Origin: Solanum dulcamara
Taxonomy: Eukaryota > Streptophyta > Magnoliopsida > Solanales > Solanaceae
Direction of reading: 5' to 3'
Assembly (NCBI RefSeq): GCF_947179165.1
Contig: NC_077239.1
Coordinates: forward strand, 71,692,134-71,756,133
Length of the DNA: 64,000 bases
Shown here: positions 11,925 through 23,474 of the stretch, in pieces
How positions within the stretch are numbered: position 1 is the stretch's first letter
How the letters are laid out: each line of letters begins with the position of its first letter
The notes under the pieces: generated by a model
Database searches by the model: none
Seen by the model: only the letters and a program-made list of their open reading frames with translations
What the model was told of the DNA's origin: nothing
Position numbers and translations under genes: made by a program

Positions 11925-14900
11925 GAAACTGGTAACTAAGTTTGTATTAAACTGGAAGTGGCATTTAAAATAATAGTCTAACATATTATCTTACAATTCC
12001 TAGTCAATAACAATGTGAATACACCATATCTGCAACACCAATGGCAGTACCCCATGCATGTAGTACTCAATAAGAGTATAAGACTGCACAAAATGAACCT
12101 CAAAGACCATTGTGTTTCCTCAAAAGAGATTTACCAACTGGCCTGCTAAGTGAGTCAGATAGTTGCTGGTTGCTTTTGCAAAATCTCACAAGACACAACT
12201 CCAGATTAAATATGATTCTTGGATACGTATACAACAATACTTGAAGAAGATATAATATAATCTCCATCATACAAATTAAGTAAGCAGTCCTACTGCAGCT
12301 TTGGTATACTTCCACCAACAGATTGCACCATATCTCATCCAACTATACAACATGCTAAGAATGTTATTCCGAAATGCAAAACTCTAAATATTATGTACGA
12401 ATGAGCAGATAATAAGGGTATTTTGCTATGCATATTGGTTAGTAGGGGCTACAAGACTCTCTGTCTCCTTTTAAACCCAAATCGAACCTGGAAGGGGTAT
12501 GGCACTAATCTATACAAGATCTCTACTAGACTAATCAATAGAGTCTTCCTAACATATATGATATAAGACTTAAAATCCTCTAGAAGTATTGAAGAAAAAG
12601 AGCACCGTACTCTTTTCAGGATTAACAGAAATGACTAGAGAATATTACTATCATGTTCTTTGAGCATAGATTGAAGTAAAACTAAGACAACACAAAAGGA
12701 AAGAAAACACGGAAACAAAAGGGTAGAAGAAGATGAGTCTTACTTGAATATCTAAGCAGCTCTGGTGGAAAGTTGAGGGGCAACTATCACAACATATCAA
12801 GTCACCCCCATCTCCACAAATGTTGCATGTATCATCATTGGGGTCATCACCAACAATATCCACAGAATGAAATGCAATACGATCAACATTTTTCTGCTTA
12901 TTCCATGAGTCCACTAGACATTGCAGAAGAGACTGTCCTGACTGCAGAATCACATTCTCAAATGCCCTGCCCAGCTTACTTCCAGCATGAGATTCAAAAT
13001 CAGCAAGCTTCAGTGTCTCACCACAACAGCCACAACAAATTCCATCACCCTTGATCTTTCCTTCATGCTTCACTTTTTTCCTTCCACCATAAATGTAGTG
13101 CACCTGAGCATCACATTGAATTACCCCTAAATCAATCATCCACGCTAAAAGAGTGCGCTTCCCATCATACAGTATAAACTCATCACCATCTGAATCAACC
13201 CCTCCCTGAGAGCTGCGTGCCAATAGAGCACAGGGCTTTCTGCGTTGTCCATCTTCTGTATTTGGTCCCAGCTTTTTCCTCCGTACTGCCACATTTGAGT
13301 TGTGTCCTGTTTTGGAGCCAGCACTTCCTTTATAGTCTGAGCAACCTAAGTTGTTTTTGGCAAATTGCTTCTTGGATAGCTTCTTTTTGGTCATTTTCTT
13401 GCTCATTTTAATTCCAACAAATTTTCTCTTCTTTTTTCCCTCGATCTCTTTTTCTTTCCTAACTCTGAACAATGTGCTGAATACCTCCTCTGGGATAGGA
13501 GTAAATGCAGCATTGGTCTTATCGTCAGCATCTCCAGCTTCAACTTTCTGTTTGAGCTTCTTGTATGCCAAGGTGACTGACCAATGTTGCCTTCCTTCAG
13601 GATCATAAAAAATTGCATCACTATACTTTCTCGTTAACCTGGGCCTGTACTCAATATTCCAACCTGCCTTCACAAGCATATCAATTATCTGATTTCTAAT
13701 TGCCTGCTTTTGTTCCCTAAGACCCGATTCCATCACCTCGGGCTTGCTTCCTTTCAATTTACTTTTCTTCACATGATATGGATCACTGCTAAGCTTTTTA
13801 TTTTGACCATCTCCAGGATCCTCATAATTAGCTTCAACATTTGCTTGATCGGTGTCTTTCTCATAGCCAACAGCCATCTCCTTTCTGATGTCGACCACCT
13901 CTTCCACAGCATTTGTCTGACTCGCCTTTAGATGTTTCGAACCCCTAACAGAACCATCTGCGTTTTCATAATTCATGCCTCTCTTGGGACCCCTCAATTT
14001 ATCTTTTTGTCTACTCGTCAGACTGGAAATTTCATTTCTCCCTTTCATCTTTGGAGGTCTTCCGCGACGGCCCTTCAACTTTGTCTCCTTCAGTTTTGGC
14101 CTTCCCCTCTTTTTCGGGGTTGCAATATCATTTACCCTTGTCTTAAGTATTTTGTCAGAAGGATCAATTTTGTTCTCTATTTTCGGACTGGACACAGCTG
14201 CATCCTTCACTCCATAAACATCTTTCTCACCATCAATAACCGCCACTGTCTGGGACCTCAAGACCCTTTTAAACTGACCCATAGTGTTCACCTTCTGTCT
14301 TTTCACTTGATTATCATCATCAAGACACTCATCACCCTCAACTTTCATTCTTTTCCTCCCTCTGCCTCTCCTTCTAGGCTTAATATCACACTGATCAGTA
14401 CCGGCATCAATTTCTTCATCGTCAGTGAAATCGTCCTCGTGCAATTCAGAATAATCCACTTTAAGTCTTTTCCTTCCACTGCCTCTCCTGCTAGGCGTAT
14501 TCTGGCCTTCAACATTGTTTTCATCAACTTGCACTTGGGTACTGGCATCAATGCTATCCTCCACCTTTATAGCTTTGTCACCTTCAAAACCTACCAAATC
14601 ATCACTTCCTTGCTCTGTTTGTCCTCCTGGTGAAGAAACAACCAACACCTTCTTTTTCCTCCCTCTCCGTCCCTTACCTTTCTTGGCATCACCCTTGCCA
14701 TGTGGCTTACCAGCTACATTGTCCTCAATTTGATCCTCTTCCCCATTTCCAACAACAGTTCCCTTACCACAATTACTCAACCCACTTGACATCAAACCCA
14801 AACCCTTCTTCTCAAGCTCCAACTTTGATGAATCCACCACCTTCCTCGGTCTCCCTCGCCGTTTCTTAACAACAACTTCCACTTGATTCTCCTCCGGAAC

Positions 14901-15146
14901 CTTCAGCTCAAGCTCCTCCCCAACTTCACCAACACTCACCTCAACCTTGTTACAGTCAACATCAGCAATGACACCTTTATTTTCATCATCATTTTCACAC
15001 ACTTCCCTAATAGACTCATTCAAATCAAGATCTTGCCTAGAAACTAAGTCAATCACAGTCAAATTAGGCTCCATTTGCTCAGACGGATCCCTATTCAAAT
15101 CCAACCCATGTTTCTCTACACTAACACTTTTCAACCCCTCTTCCAT
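4288..15146 (-). CDS. IDM1-like PHD-finger / GNAT histone acetyltransferase (3' end missing)
   Basis: Exons on the minus strand, all with GT..AG borders and consistent phase: 12744-15146, 7576-7717, 7395-7477, 6618-6856, 5960-6046 and 4288-4387, giving 1018 codons. Exon 1 (801 codons) has an acidic/basic N-terminus with several AT-hook-like cores (RRGRPRK, KKRGRPK, RRGRPPK). Around residue 485 there is a conserved block ([23 protein letters not shown]), then a Tify-like block ([12 protein letters not shown]..) and a PHD finger ([20 protein letters not shown]). The PHD continues across the large intron ([18 protein letters not shown]). Later exons encode the acetyltransferase-type fold ([20 protein letters not shown]). 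This order is that of Arabidopsis IDM1 and its longer relatives (At1g05380/At4g14920 class), nuclear proteins that acetylate histone H3 to oppose DNA methylation. Those relatives are about 100 residues longer; I found no matching terminal exon left of 4288. The 5-kb intron 1 holds a LINE, and other introns hold MITEs. Confidence 0.88.
4820..5023. mobile_element. Stowaway MITE (IDM1-like last visible intron)
   Basis: 204-bp element with ends CTCCCTCCATTTCAATTTG and CAAATTGAAACAGAGGAG, flanked by TA dinucleotides (4818-4819 and 5024-5025). These are the terminal repeat and target site of Tc1/mariner-derived Stowaway MITEs. It lies in the intron between exons 5960-6046 and 4288-4387. Confidence 0.88.
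5745..5865 (+). mobile_element. SINE remnant in intron
   Basis: The stretch 'gtggaaaggaccctcaacctccaagcatgaggttaggggttggagtcattatgggag' followed by 'gggattccagggttggtgccaaaaaaa' has the layout of tRNA-derived Solanaceae SINEs: box A-like and box B-like blocks (ggggttggagtc), a body, and an A-rich end. It is diverged, and the borders are approximate. Confidence 0.45.
7039..7194. mobile_element. Stowaway-like MITE, diverged
   Basis: Ends CTCCCCCGTCCCATGTC and AATTGGGACTGAAGGAG are imperfect inverted copies, with TA on both sides (7037-7038, 7195-7196). Length is 156 bp. It sits in the intron between exons 7395-7477 and 6618-6856 of the IDM1-like gene. Confidence 0.75.
7769..7968. mobile_element. 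MITE of the 'TTTGGATTGGCTTAT' family
   Basis: The left end (gctcgtttggattggcttat) and the right end (ataagcccatccaaattgac) are inverted copies. The interior contains paired ttttaggtgcttt / aagcacttatttttaagcc words that can fold back. Related copies sit at 35034, 58829 and 63446 in this window. This copy is in an intron of the IDM1-like gene. Confidence 0.65.
9165..11887 (+). mobile_element. Degenerate LINE in intron 1 of the IDM1-like gene
   Basis: Plus-strand open fragments at 9295-9786, 10056-10622, 10592-11206, 11164-11349 and 11389-11643 together follow a plant L1-type LINE ORF2. The reverse transcriptase has [50 protein letters not shown] and the catalytic [10 protein letters not shown]. 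The C-terminal zinc-finger zone has [18 protein letters not shown]. Frames are broken by stops (for example TGA near 9784) and shifts, so it is dead. The 3' end is an A-run at about 11878-11887. The 5' part (endonuclease, ORF1) is absent. No clear target duplication was found. Orientation is opposite to the host gene. Confidence 0.88.
11897..11921. repeat. (AT)n microsatellite
   Basis: An uninterrupted run of ta/at dinucleotides lies just beyond the LINE poly(A) tail, within intron 1 of the IDM1-like gene. It may have grown from the target site. Confidence 0.8.
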
Positions 15147-17787
15147 TCTTGATTTCTTTTTTTCAGCTACTAAAAAAGATTAGATTTTTATACAAAACCC
15201 ATGAAATAAATAACTATAGAAACCCCTAAAACAGTACCCCCAAATGATTCAAACAAAAAAAAAAGAGTTCATCTCACCAAGAAAACTGATTAAGGACCAT
15301 GAAATCGGTGAAGCAGAGACATGATAGAGAAGATTTGAGTTGTGATTAAGGGGCGATACGATTTAAGGTTTTAGTGAGAGAAAGGAATTGTGGGTTTTAG
15401 GAGAGAAATGGCAGTCACTGTAGTAGAGAGGAGAAAGGTGGGTTTTCTTGTATTTTAGTACAAAGTTTTGAGACCATTTTTTTTGTTTTTACGTTTTCGA
15501 GGTAAGAAGCTGGGAGGACTAATTGTAATTGTAATTTGGGAGGGAGAAGCAATTATTTTTCGCCTTTTTTTCATTTTCCCTCCATTTGCTTCTTTCCTGA
15601 CTTAAATATTAAATCTAAAAATATGATTTACTTACCATAAAAACTGGGAGGGACAATATTTGATATAAAGTTGGTTGTTGGGAGGGAGGGGGTGATGAAG
15701 TAAAACAAGAATGTGGTGTTTCGTCATAAAAAAGAATTGAATTTTTTTAAGAGTTAAACTTCGAAAAACACGTTTGATTATAAAAATTTAAAATTGAATT
15801 TAAACTTGAAGTTGAATTACAGAATTTTTATGAATTTGAAAAATAACAAAAAGGTATTTTTACTTTTTCCATTCTAAATTAAAAACAACTTAGATTTATA
15901 TTCATGATATCAAACAAAAATTCAATTTTCCAATTTTGTTTTTCACTGTGAAAGCAAAATCCATTTTTTTCAAATTTCATAACAAAATATGATCGAACAC
16001 CATAATAAACAAATTTAAATTTTTCAACTAACAGTGTTAACATTCCGATGTGAATTACTGTTATATAACTTAAAAGTGCAAGTGAAGTCCGGTTAAAACA
16101 TGGGATTAACATAAAAAAAAAATCTAATGAATGGAATCATTTTTAATAGGAAGAACTTTGTCTCTGGAAGTGAGATTGTATGTGGAAATTTGAATTAATT
16201 AAGCCAATCAAAATAAATATTAAATGTTGAATGATTAAAAGGGAAGGAAAGTATGGATTCTGTTTTTCCTTTTTTAGAGTGAAAGGTGTTACATAATTTA
16301 TTTATTAAATTCATTTGTTGAATGGACATGAAGTTAAGAATGTTAACCTCTTTTAGCGTGTTGAGAATGATCTTATTATTTTTATTAAATTAATCTTGAT
16401 TTGTTGTATGTTATATTTGACATTAGTCATTATGAACTGTCGTAATCTAATATTCATTGTGTTGCTAAACGAAGAGGGAATTTTTTTGAATGAGTTTGAT
16501 ACTTATTTAATTGTATATTGTATATTAGAAATAAAACGTGGGGCAAGAATTTTTGACTTTAGAATTGTTATTATTTATATAATATATTATATTATAATAC
16601 ATAAAATAGGGTAATAAGAAACAATACAAGTCGATCATTTGCAACTTCCTATGAAGTATAAATATAAAAAATTTATTTTTTTATGGAATAAAAGGTTGCT
16701 ATCACGAAATGATACAACAAAAAGTGTAAATATTTAATTTAAATCGAAGGAACAAGTCCAAAACCAGGGGCAAGCCCATGGTTGCTACCCCCTAGCTCAT
16801 TAATTTACTCTTTTCACAAAATAATATTTCTATTTGTTGTTTCCTATAATTAAAAAAATGAAATGATTATTTTTTTATATTTAATAATACATTACATATC
16901 TTTAATTTCAGATTAAAAAATTCAAAAAAAATCATAATTTTTAAACATACATATCATTGAAACTAAAACGCTTAAAATAAAATGAAGGGAGTAATTTTCA
17001 AAGTTTTATAATAAAGTTATCATATATATTTCCTCCCTCTCAAATAATTTATCATGATTTTTTAAAATAGTTATTTCAATGTTCCTTGAGCATACAATCC
17101 TATAATACGTTAGTTTCCCAAAATTATTTTTGACACGTGCCTGCACTACATCAGGATGTGTGTGTTTTCATTGTCTTTTTGACTTTTCCTTCAAAATGAG
17201 AAAATGTGCTTCATTTTAATTTGTTACTACGTGATAATACCAAAAATCCACAAAATTTATAAAATGGGAAATTATGAACTTGTTCTCTTCAACCAACGGC
17301 GGATATATTGGGATTTTACGATTAGATTAAACATCAATGAAAATTGAAAATAAAAAATTTAATTGATTTTTATTTTATCTAGAACTCTACATTTAAATTT
17401 TAAAAAATTAATAATATTGGGTTTAATTTTATTAAAAATAATTTTTTTTTAAAATAATTTGAATTAATAAATTATATATAAAAAAATTTATAATATACAT
17501 ATATATATATATTATTTCTTATAAATGATTATAAATAGTTTGTATACGTTGTCAGGGAAAAATTATTTATCTAATAGACTAATAAACTTTATACCTTAAA
17601 TTCATTTCTTAATAGAAAGTCATGACTATAAACTTATTTATTCAGAAAAATAACTATGAGATTTATTTATATATTTTTTTGTATTATTTATTATATTTAT
17701 TTACTTGAGTAAACTTATCGATCTTTAAGATATTTTTTTTCATAATTCAAGAAAATTATAGCGGTTATAACAAAAGGTTACTAACAT
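15147..17787. other. AT-rich intergenic DNA upstream of the IDM1-like gene
   Basis: This contains the 5' untranslated and promoter region of the minus-strand IDM1-like gene, then AT-rich sequence without coding frames. A dispersed AT-rich repeat at about 15755-16010 is noted separately. I saw no RNA gene or convincing promoter motif. Confidence 0.5.
15755..16010 (+). repeat. Dispersed AT-rich repeat (copy related to 43215-43470)
   Basis: The line 'cgtttgattataaaaatttaaaattgaatttaaacttgaagttgaa' resembles the reverse complement of the sequence at about 43385-43430. Both have attached blocks that mention 'caaattt..aaaaa' and 'gatcgaacacc/gatcaaacacg'. A fragment with the same flavour is at 36780-36870. 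This is probably an old MITE family; borders are uncertain. Confidence 0.4.
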
Positions 17788-17962
17788 GAGTTGTGATGCA
17801 GTGGTGAATTAATTCACCCTTAACTAAAAGTTTTGAATTCGAACCTGAATATGGAAAAAATCTTGTTGGAAGCATCACTTCTGAATGGGCTTTGTAATAC
17901 CTGATCCCTAGTTTGTCGGAGCTCCACTAATTTCGAATACCGAATGAGAAACCCAAAAAAAA
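17788..17962 (+). mobile_element. SINE next to the copia LTR
   Basis: Starts gagttgtgatgcagtggtg, has a box B-like ttgaattcgaacc at about 17833, runs through 'gtcggagctccactaatttcgaataccgaatgagaaaccc' and ends in an A-run. This is the organisation of a tRNA-derived Solanaceae SINE. It directly abuts the left LTR of the copia element. Confidence 0.55.
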
Positions 17963-17971
17963 TTAGTTACT

Positions 17972-18180
17972 TTTGTAAATTAACCAACTTGACAAATTTA
18001 TAAAGGAAGAAGAGTAAAAGAATATAGAGAGAGTAGTAGGAATTTTCGTCTATATATGTCTTCTAAATTGCCAAGCATTGACAATTTATAAGTGAAAAGA
18101 AAGCTAGAAAACAGGTGAACAAAAATACTAGTGGGCAAGTAACATCCACTAAAGGGCAACTAACATCCACTAACATAACA
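17972..18180 (-). repeat. copia 3' LTR (left copy)
   Basis: Direct repeat of 22681-22878. It ends on the plus strand in ..cactaacataaca at 18180, followed by the ctcctccc complement of the polypurine tract. The LTRs differ at many positions, including an insertion 'gccaagcattgac' here, so the insertion is not recent. Confidence 0.85.
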
Positions 18181-18396
18181 CTCCTCCCTGAATGTCCACG
18201 TGTAAAAAAAAAAATCTAGTGAAAGAATAAATATACATAGATGTTGTGACTTGTTACTAGGAAAAACCCAATACACATCTAGTAATACGCCTTGAGTGCT
18301 GCCTCATTAAAAACCTTACCAGAAAAATCAATGGGACAAAACCTTGGTTAAGGGAAAAAGAGTACAGCGCGTATTTTACTCCCCCTAATGAAAACT

Positions 18397-18717
18397 TCAT
18401 TTGATATTTTGGAGAGGACGTATTCCAACCTTATATCTTAGATTCTCAAAAGTTGATGTTGGTAATGTCTTTGTGAATAAATCTGCAAGATTATCACTTG
18501 AACGAACTTGTTGTACATCAATATCACCATTTTTCTGGAGATCATGTGTGAAGAATAGTTTTGGTGAAATATGTTTCGTTCTGTCTCCTTTTATGAAGCC
18601 ACATTTCAATTTAGTTATGCACGCGGCATTGTCTTCGAATATAATTGTGGGTATTTTGACATCATTTTCTAGGCCGTATCTTTCTTTGATGAATTGTATC
18701 ATCGATCTTAACCACAC
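18397..18717 (-). pseudogene. copia RNase H / C-terminal fragment
   Basis: The frame contains IIFEDNAACITKLKCGFIKG, KHISPKLFFTHDLQ and RSSDNLADLFTKTLP. These are the standard end of copia polyproteins (ribonuclease H core and the DLFTKxLP tail). It belongs to the element at 17972-22878. Confidence 0.88.
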
Positions 18718-18954
18718 ACATTATCTACTTGCTTCATGAATTGCTATTATTTCAGCATGATTTAAAAAAGTAACAACAATGGACTGCTTTGTAGATCGTC
18801 ATGCTATAGCAGTTTCTCCGTGTGTAAATAGATAGCATGTCTGAGATCGAGCTTTATATGGTTCTGATAAATAACCTGCATCTACATAACCAATAAGGTC
18901 TGCACAACTTTTGTTAGTATAAAACAAACTCATATCAATAATACCCTTTAGGTA

Positions 18955-20214
18955 TCACAAAATATGTTTGATACCGTTCCAATGCCTTCGCGTTGGGGTT
19001 GAACTATACCTTGCCAGCAAATTAACAGAAAATGTTATATCAGGTCTAGTTGTGTTAGCAAGATACATAAGTGCACCAATTGCACTGAGATATGGTACTT
19101 CAAGACCAAGAAGTTCCTCATCTTCTTTTGGAGGTCGAAATGGATCTTTTTCCACTTCAAGTGATCGAACAATCATTGAAGTACTTAATAGATGTGCTTT
19201 GTCCATGTAAAATCATTTTAAGATTTTCTCAGTGTAGGCAGATTGATGGACAAAGATCCCATCTGCTAAATGTTCAATGTGCAGGCCCATACAAAGTTTT
19301 GTCTTTCCAAGATATTTCATCTCAAATTCTTTCTTTAAATATTCAATTGTCTTTTGGACCTCTTTAGGGGTTTCAATGGGATTTATGTCATCAACATAAA
19401 CGGCGAGTATAACAAACTCTAATTTTGTTTTCTTAATAAAAACACATGGACAAATGACATCATTTATATAGCCTTCTGTCACGGACTTAGACTTCAACAA
19501 AGACCTTCGTGCGGCACTTGACAACTTACTCACGAATCTTTCATGATCTTGCAAGCTCAAGTAAGCCTTTAAGACTAGATCGCTAAGAAAATGCTAGATT
19601 GTAAGAAAGACAAGAGAGATTTTATGAAGAAGGCTTTGTATTACTTTGAAGAAAGCTTGATTTCTTGATGGTTTGTTACAATGAATGCCCCTTTTATTTA
19701 TAATACTCCTAAGAGACTTGAGTGTAAATAAAAATTACTATACAAGTCCTTTCATATTTACAAAGAAGTCCATCTCTAGAAATCTTACACACTCTAGAGA
19801 AATATATGTCTTTCAAGACTAATCTACAAGATTCTAGGTTTCTCTAAGTCTTTTCAAGAATTCTATTGGACATTCTCGATCCTTCTATTAACTTCTCTAA
19901 GACTCTAGATCTTTCCCCCGTCTTCATGGTCAAGTGGCGGGTCATGACACTTCATTTATTAAGTACTCACTAAGGCGATTATACTACATGTGTTCTGATT
20001 GTTTCAGACCATATAATGATTTTTGCAATTTCATTGAGTACATCTCCCGAGACTTATTACATGCTTCAGACAATTTTAATCCTTCTGAAATTTTCATGTA
20101 AATTTTATTATCAAGTGAACCATAAAGGTAAGCTATAACTATATCCATTAGATGTATTTCAAGATTTTTATGTATAACTAAACTGATGAGATATCGAAAT
20201 GTTATTCCATCCAT
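18955..20214 (-). pseudogene. copia reverse transcriptase, split by a solo LTR
   Basis: Three minus-strand pieces follow one another. 19984-20214 has LMDIVIAYLYGSLDNKIYM and KLQKSLYGLKQ. 19213-19476 has CVFIKKTKLEFVILAVYVDDI with the YVDD catalytic motif. 18955-19206 has PYLSAIGALMYLANTTRPDI. The frame is interrupted between ..NE and GYINDVIC by the 473-bp solo LTR. Confidence 0.85.
19477..19949 (-). mobile_element. Solo LTR nested in the copia reverse transcriptase
   Basis: On the minus strand it starts TGTCATGACCCGCCACTTGA and ends GTCCGTGACA, a TG..CA LTR of 473 bp. It is flanked by CTTC on both sides (19473-19476 and 19950-19953), the target duplication visible by eye. Removing it restores the reading of the copia frame across ..LINE|GYINDV. 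It has no internal coding region, so it is a solo LTR left by LTR-LTR recombination of a different element family. Confidence 0.8.
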
Positions 20215-21235
20215 AACAGGTGAATATGTTTCTTCATAGTTGACCCCGGGTCTTTGAGAGAATTCTTGTGCAACAATGCGTGCCTTGTATCTTACAATTT
20301 CATTTCTCTCATTTCGCTTTCACACAAAAATCCATTCATAGCCAACTGGTTTTACACCTTTAGGTGTTTGGACAACAGGTCCAAAAACCCCATGTTTAGC
20401 AAGTGAGTCTAATTTCTGATTGAATTACCTTTTGCCATTCTGGCCAATCACATCTACATCGACATTCTTCGACGGATTTAGGCTCAAGACTTCCACTATC
20501 TTGCATTAGGTTAAGTGCAACATTATATGCAAAAACATTATCAATCGTGATTTTCGATCGATCTAAATTTATCTCATTACCAGTAAAACTTATTGAAAGT
20601 TCTTCATTCACTTGAGTCTCGGGGTCACTAATTTCTTTAGAATATCAGGATTAGTCAAATCATTTTTTCAGGAGGTTCTTGTGTAGTATCATATTTATTA
20701 TTCTTCACGCTTTTCATTCAAGGACTTTTATCCTTTAAACCCAATGGTCTACCATGCTTCGGACGTGTTTGGGATTAAGAAGCTATGATAATAGTAAATG
20801 GTTATTTTGGAATATTATTTCGGATAGACACATTCATTGCGGGGATATGTGACTTAGTTATCTATTTCAAATCAGAAAATGCATATGAGATTTAATTTGC
20901 TATTTTCTGTAAGTGGATGATCTTCTGGACCTCCTGCTCATATGTGCGGGTACGTGGATCAAAATGAGATAGTGATGAAATTTTTCATGCAATTTCTTTT
21001 TTGGGTTCCTTTTTCTCTCCCCTAATGGCGGAATAAGTATTTCATCAAACCGACAATCTGCAAATCAAGCAGTAAATAAATCTCCAGTCAATGGTTTAAG
21101 ACATCGAATTATGGAGGGTGACTCAAACCCAACATATATGTCCAATCTTCGTTGAGGGCCCATTTTTGTACGTTGTGGTGGTGCTACAGGCCCGTATACC
21201 GCACAATTAAAAATTCTTAAATGAGCTATATTTGG

Positions 21236-22055
21236 TTAATGACCAAATACTAATTGTGACGGAGAATATTTATTATAATGTGTCGGTCTGAGACATACAA
21301 GTGCTGCTGCATGTAAGATAGCATGACCCCAAACAGTAATTGACAATTTTGTTTTCATTAGTAGAGGTGTTGCTATCAATTGTAGGTGCTTTATAAATGA
21401 CTCTGCAAGGCCATTTTGAGTATGAACATGAGCAACAAGATATTCAATTTTTATCCCAATGGATAAGCAATAATCATTAAAAGCTTGGGATATAAATTCT
21501 CCAGCATTATCAAGGCGAATGGTCTTAATTGGATAATCTAAACATTGTGCCCTTAATCTTATTATTTGTGCCAACAACTTTGCAAACACCAGGTTGCGGG
21601 ATGATAAGAGGCACACATGAGACCATCTAGATGATGCATCTATTAGGACCATAAAATATCTAAACAATCTATTATGTGGATGAATAGGTCCACATATATC
21701 TCCATGTATACGCTCTAAAAAGCTAGGAGATTCAAAGCCAACCTTCAGGGTCGATGGTCTGGCAATTAATTTGCCTTGATAATAAACAGCACATGAAAAA
21801 TTCATCATTTGTAAGAATCTTCTGGTTCTTTAACGGATCTCTAGTTGAATTTTCAAGGATTCGTCTCATCATTATTGATCTAGGATGACCTATTCGATCA
21901 TGCCATAGAACAAATGTATTTGAATCAGTAAACTTTTGGTTTACGATCATATGTGCTTCAATTGTACTATTTTTTGCATAATATAGGCAAGACGACAAAG
22001 TTGATAATTTTTCCAAAATATATTTCTGGCAAAGAACCAACGGATCGACTATCAT
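21236..22055 (-). pseudogene. copia GAG-pre-integrase and integrase core
   Basis: The upstream piece (21732-22055) has the LWHDRIGHPRSIMMRRI-type HxxxxH motif of the GAG-pre-integrase domain. The overlapping piece (21236-21808) has HGDICGPIHP and TIRLDNAGEFISQAFNDYC, holding two catalytic aspartates of the integrase DDE set, and HTQNGLAESFIKHLQ with the third acidic residue. The two are in different frames, so the copy is broken. Confidence 0.85.
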
Positions 22056-22363
22056 GATTTTTCATTAACAGCTCGTTGTGGTGTTCAACAATCAGAAGGT
22101 GAGAGAGTAATTCAGAATATTTTTAAACCCCTTTTCACCATATTGCTGCTGTAGGAGCATATTCGCGGGTGGAAATTTGGAGTATGTTTTTTCTAGTTTA
22201 TCTTGCTCAGTAATTTCTTCTCCGCATAAATTTAACTAAGCTATAATTCTAAATAAGGCAAAATTATATTTTTGAAATTCATTAATCTCAGATTTAGCCA
22301 ATCATGACGTGATTAAGAAAGCATGACCAACTTCAGGTGGTCATATCTTTCTTTAAATTTTTT

Positions 22364-22669
22364 TCACAATTTAAGGATTTTTTTAAATGTGAGATATTGT
22401 AATTTTAGCCCCTCGTCAAGATGGTGACGGAGAAAGATCATGGCTTTGGCACGATCTTGATTAGATAACGTATTGTCATCTTTGATGGTGTCTGCCAGAC
22501 CCATCGATTCTAGATGTATTTCGGCATCCAATGCCCATGATGAGTAGCCTTTTTCCAGAAATATCCAGAGCCACAAATTCAAGTTTTGAGTTATTGGACA
22601 TTTTAAGAAAATAAAATTATGAAAATTCTTACCTTTTTTGTTACCTTCTAAAATTAGCTGGAGTTTCAT
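22364..22669 (-). pseudogene. copia Gag N-terminal fragment
   Basis: Directly after the 5' LTR on the minus strand. It contains SSWALDAEIHLESMGLADTI and AMIFLRHHLDEGLKLQYL, characteristic of the Gag of the plant copia lineage common in Solanaceae. The frame ends before the zinc knuckle. Confidence 0.8.
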
Positions 22670-22680
22670 GCTGATAATGT

Positions 22681-22878
22681 GTTGTAAATTAACTAACTTG
22701 ACAATTTTATAAAGAAAGAAGAGAAAGAGAATATAGAGAGAGTAGTAGAAATTTTCGTTTATATTTGTCTTTTAAATGGTAATTTATAGGTAAAAAAAGA
22801 GCTAGAAAACAATTGAACAAAAATATTAGTAGGCAACTAATATTCACTAACGGGCAACTAACATCCACTAACATAACA
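22681..22878 (-). repeat. copia 5' LTR (right copy)
   Basis: Direct repeat of 17972-18180, ending ..taacataaca at 22878. On the minus strand the LTR is followed by a degenerate primer-binding site near 22670-22680 that retains TATCAGC. Confidence 0.85.
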
Positions 22879-23474
22879 ATTGCGATTTTCTTCTTCTTCT
22901 TTTTTGACTTCTTTGTATCTTTTACCTGTTTTTTTTTCTCTTTCCCTCTCTCTTCTTCTGCATTTCATTTTAAAGATAGTTTGTCAGTTAAAAATACAAT
23001 TATTTCTCCTCTTAGTTTCACCGTCCTGTACTAATCTCTCCTCTGGAATAACAACACCAACGGTATAAAAAAACAAGAAGTTAATATCTTCTTATAACTC
23101 TAAAGTACATAAAATAATATTTCAAACAATTTTCTTTCTAAACAATCCTAATTGCAAAACATGTCTTGATATTTTATTTTTCGTACCTTGACAAACTTAA
23201 AAGAACTTCAAAAATAATTAGCCATACACAATATATTTGTCAAATACGAATAATTGGTTAAAACTTTTTTCTTTTAGAAAATATTTTAATGAAAATACTT
23301 CTCAAAATAAAGATATATATATTTATTTTTTTCCTGCAATTTGGTCAAACCTGTCTCTAAGGCTTAGGCACAAGAAAAATAACCAAACATTTTGTCTTGA
23401 ACCTTGGAGCCTTGAATGAAATCGCCTTGCAGAACACAGCAAAAAAATATTGCACTAGTCACAGACAGACATAT

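Larger units (their letters stand above)
17972..22878 (-). mobile_element. Ty1/copia retrotransposon, decayed, minus strand
   Basis: Two ~200-bp direct LTRs (about 17972-18180 and 22681-22878) share 'gtaaattaac..aacttgac', 'gagagagtagtag' and 'gggcaactaacatccactaacataaca'. Read on the minus strand they start TGTTATGTTAGTGG. A purine tract (GGGAGGAG) precedes the 3' LTR, and a degenerate TATCAG-containing primer site follows the 5' LTR. Between them, in the right order on the minus strand, are Gag, GAG-pre-integrase, integrase, reverse transcriptase and RNase H fragments. They are broken by stops and frameshifts and by a solo LTR at 19477-19949. No target duplication is clear. Confidence 0.9.

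Noticed and set aside
11888..11925. Possible target duplication next to the intronic LINE tail
   Set aside because: Only AT-repeat sequence follows the A-run; no matching word was found near the 5' end, so it was not claimed.
13932..14633. 233-codon plus-strand frame
   Set aside because: It is the shadow of exon 1 of the IDM1-like gene on the opposite strand; the biased Lys/Glu/Arg codons there leave the antisense open.
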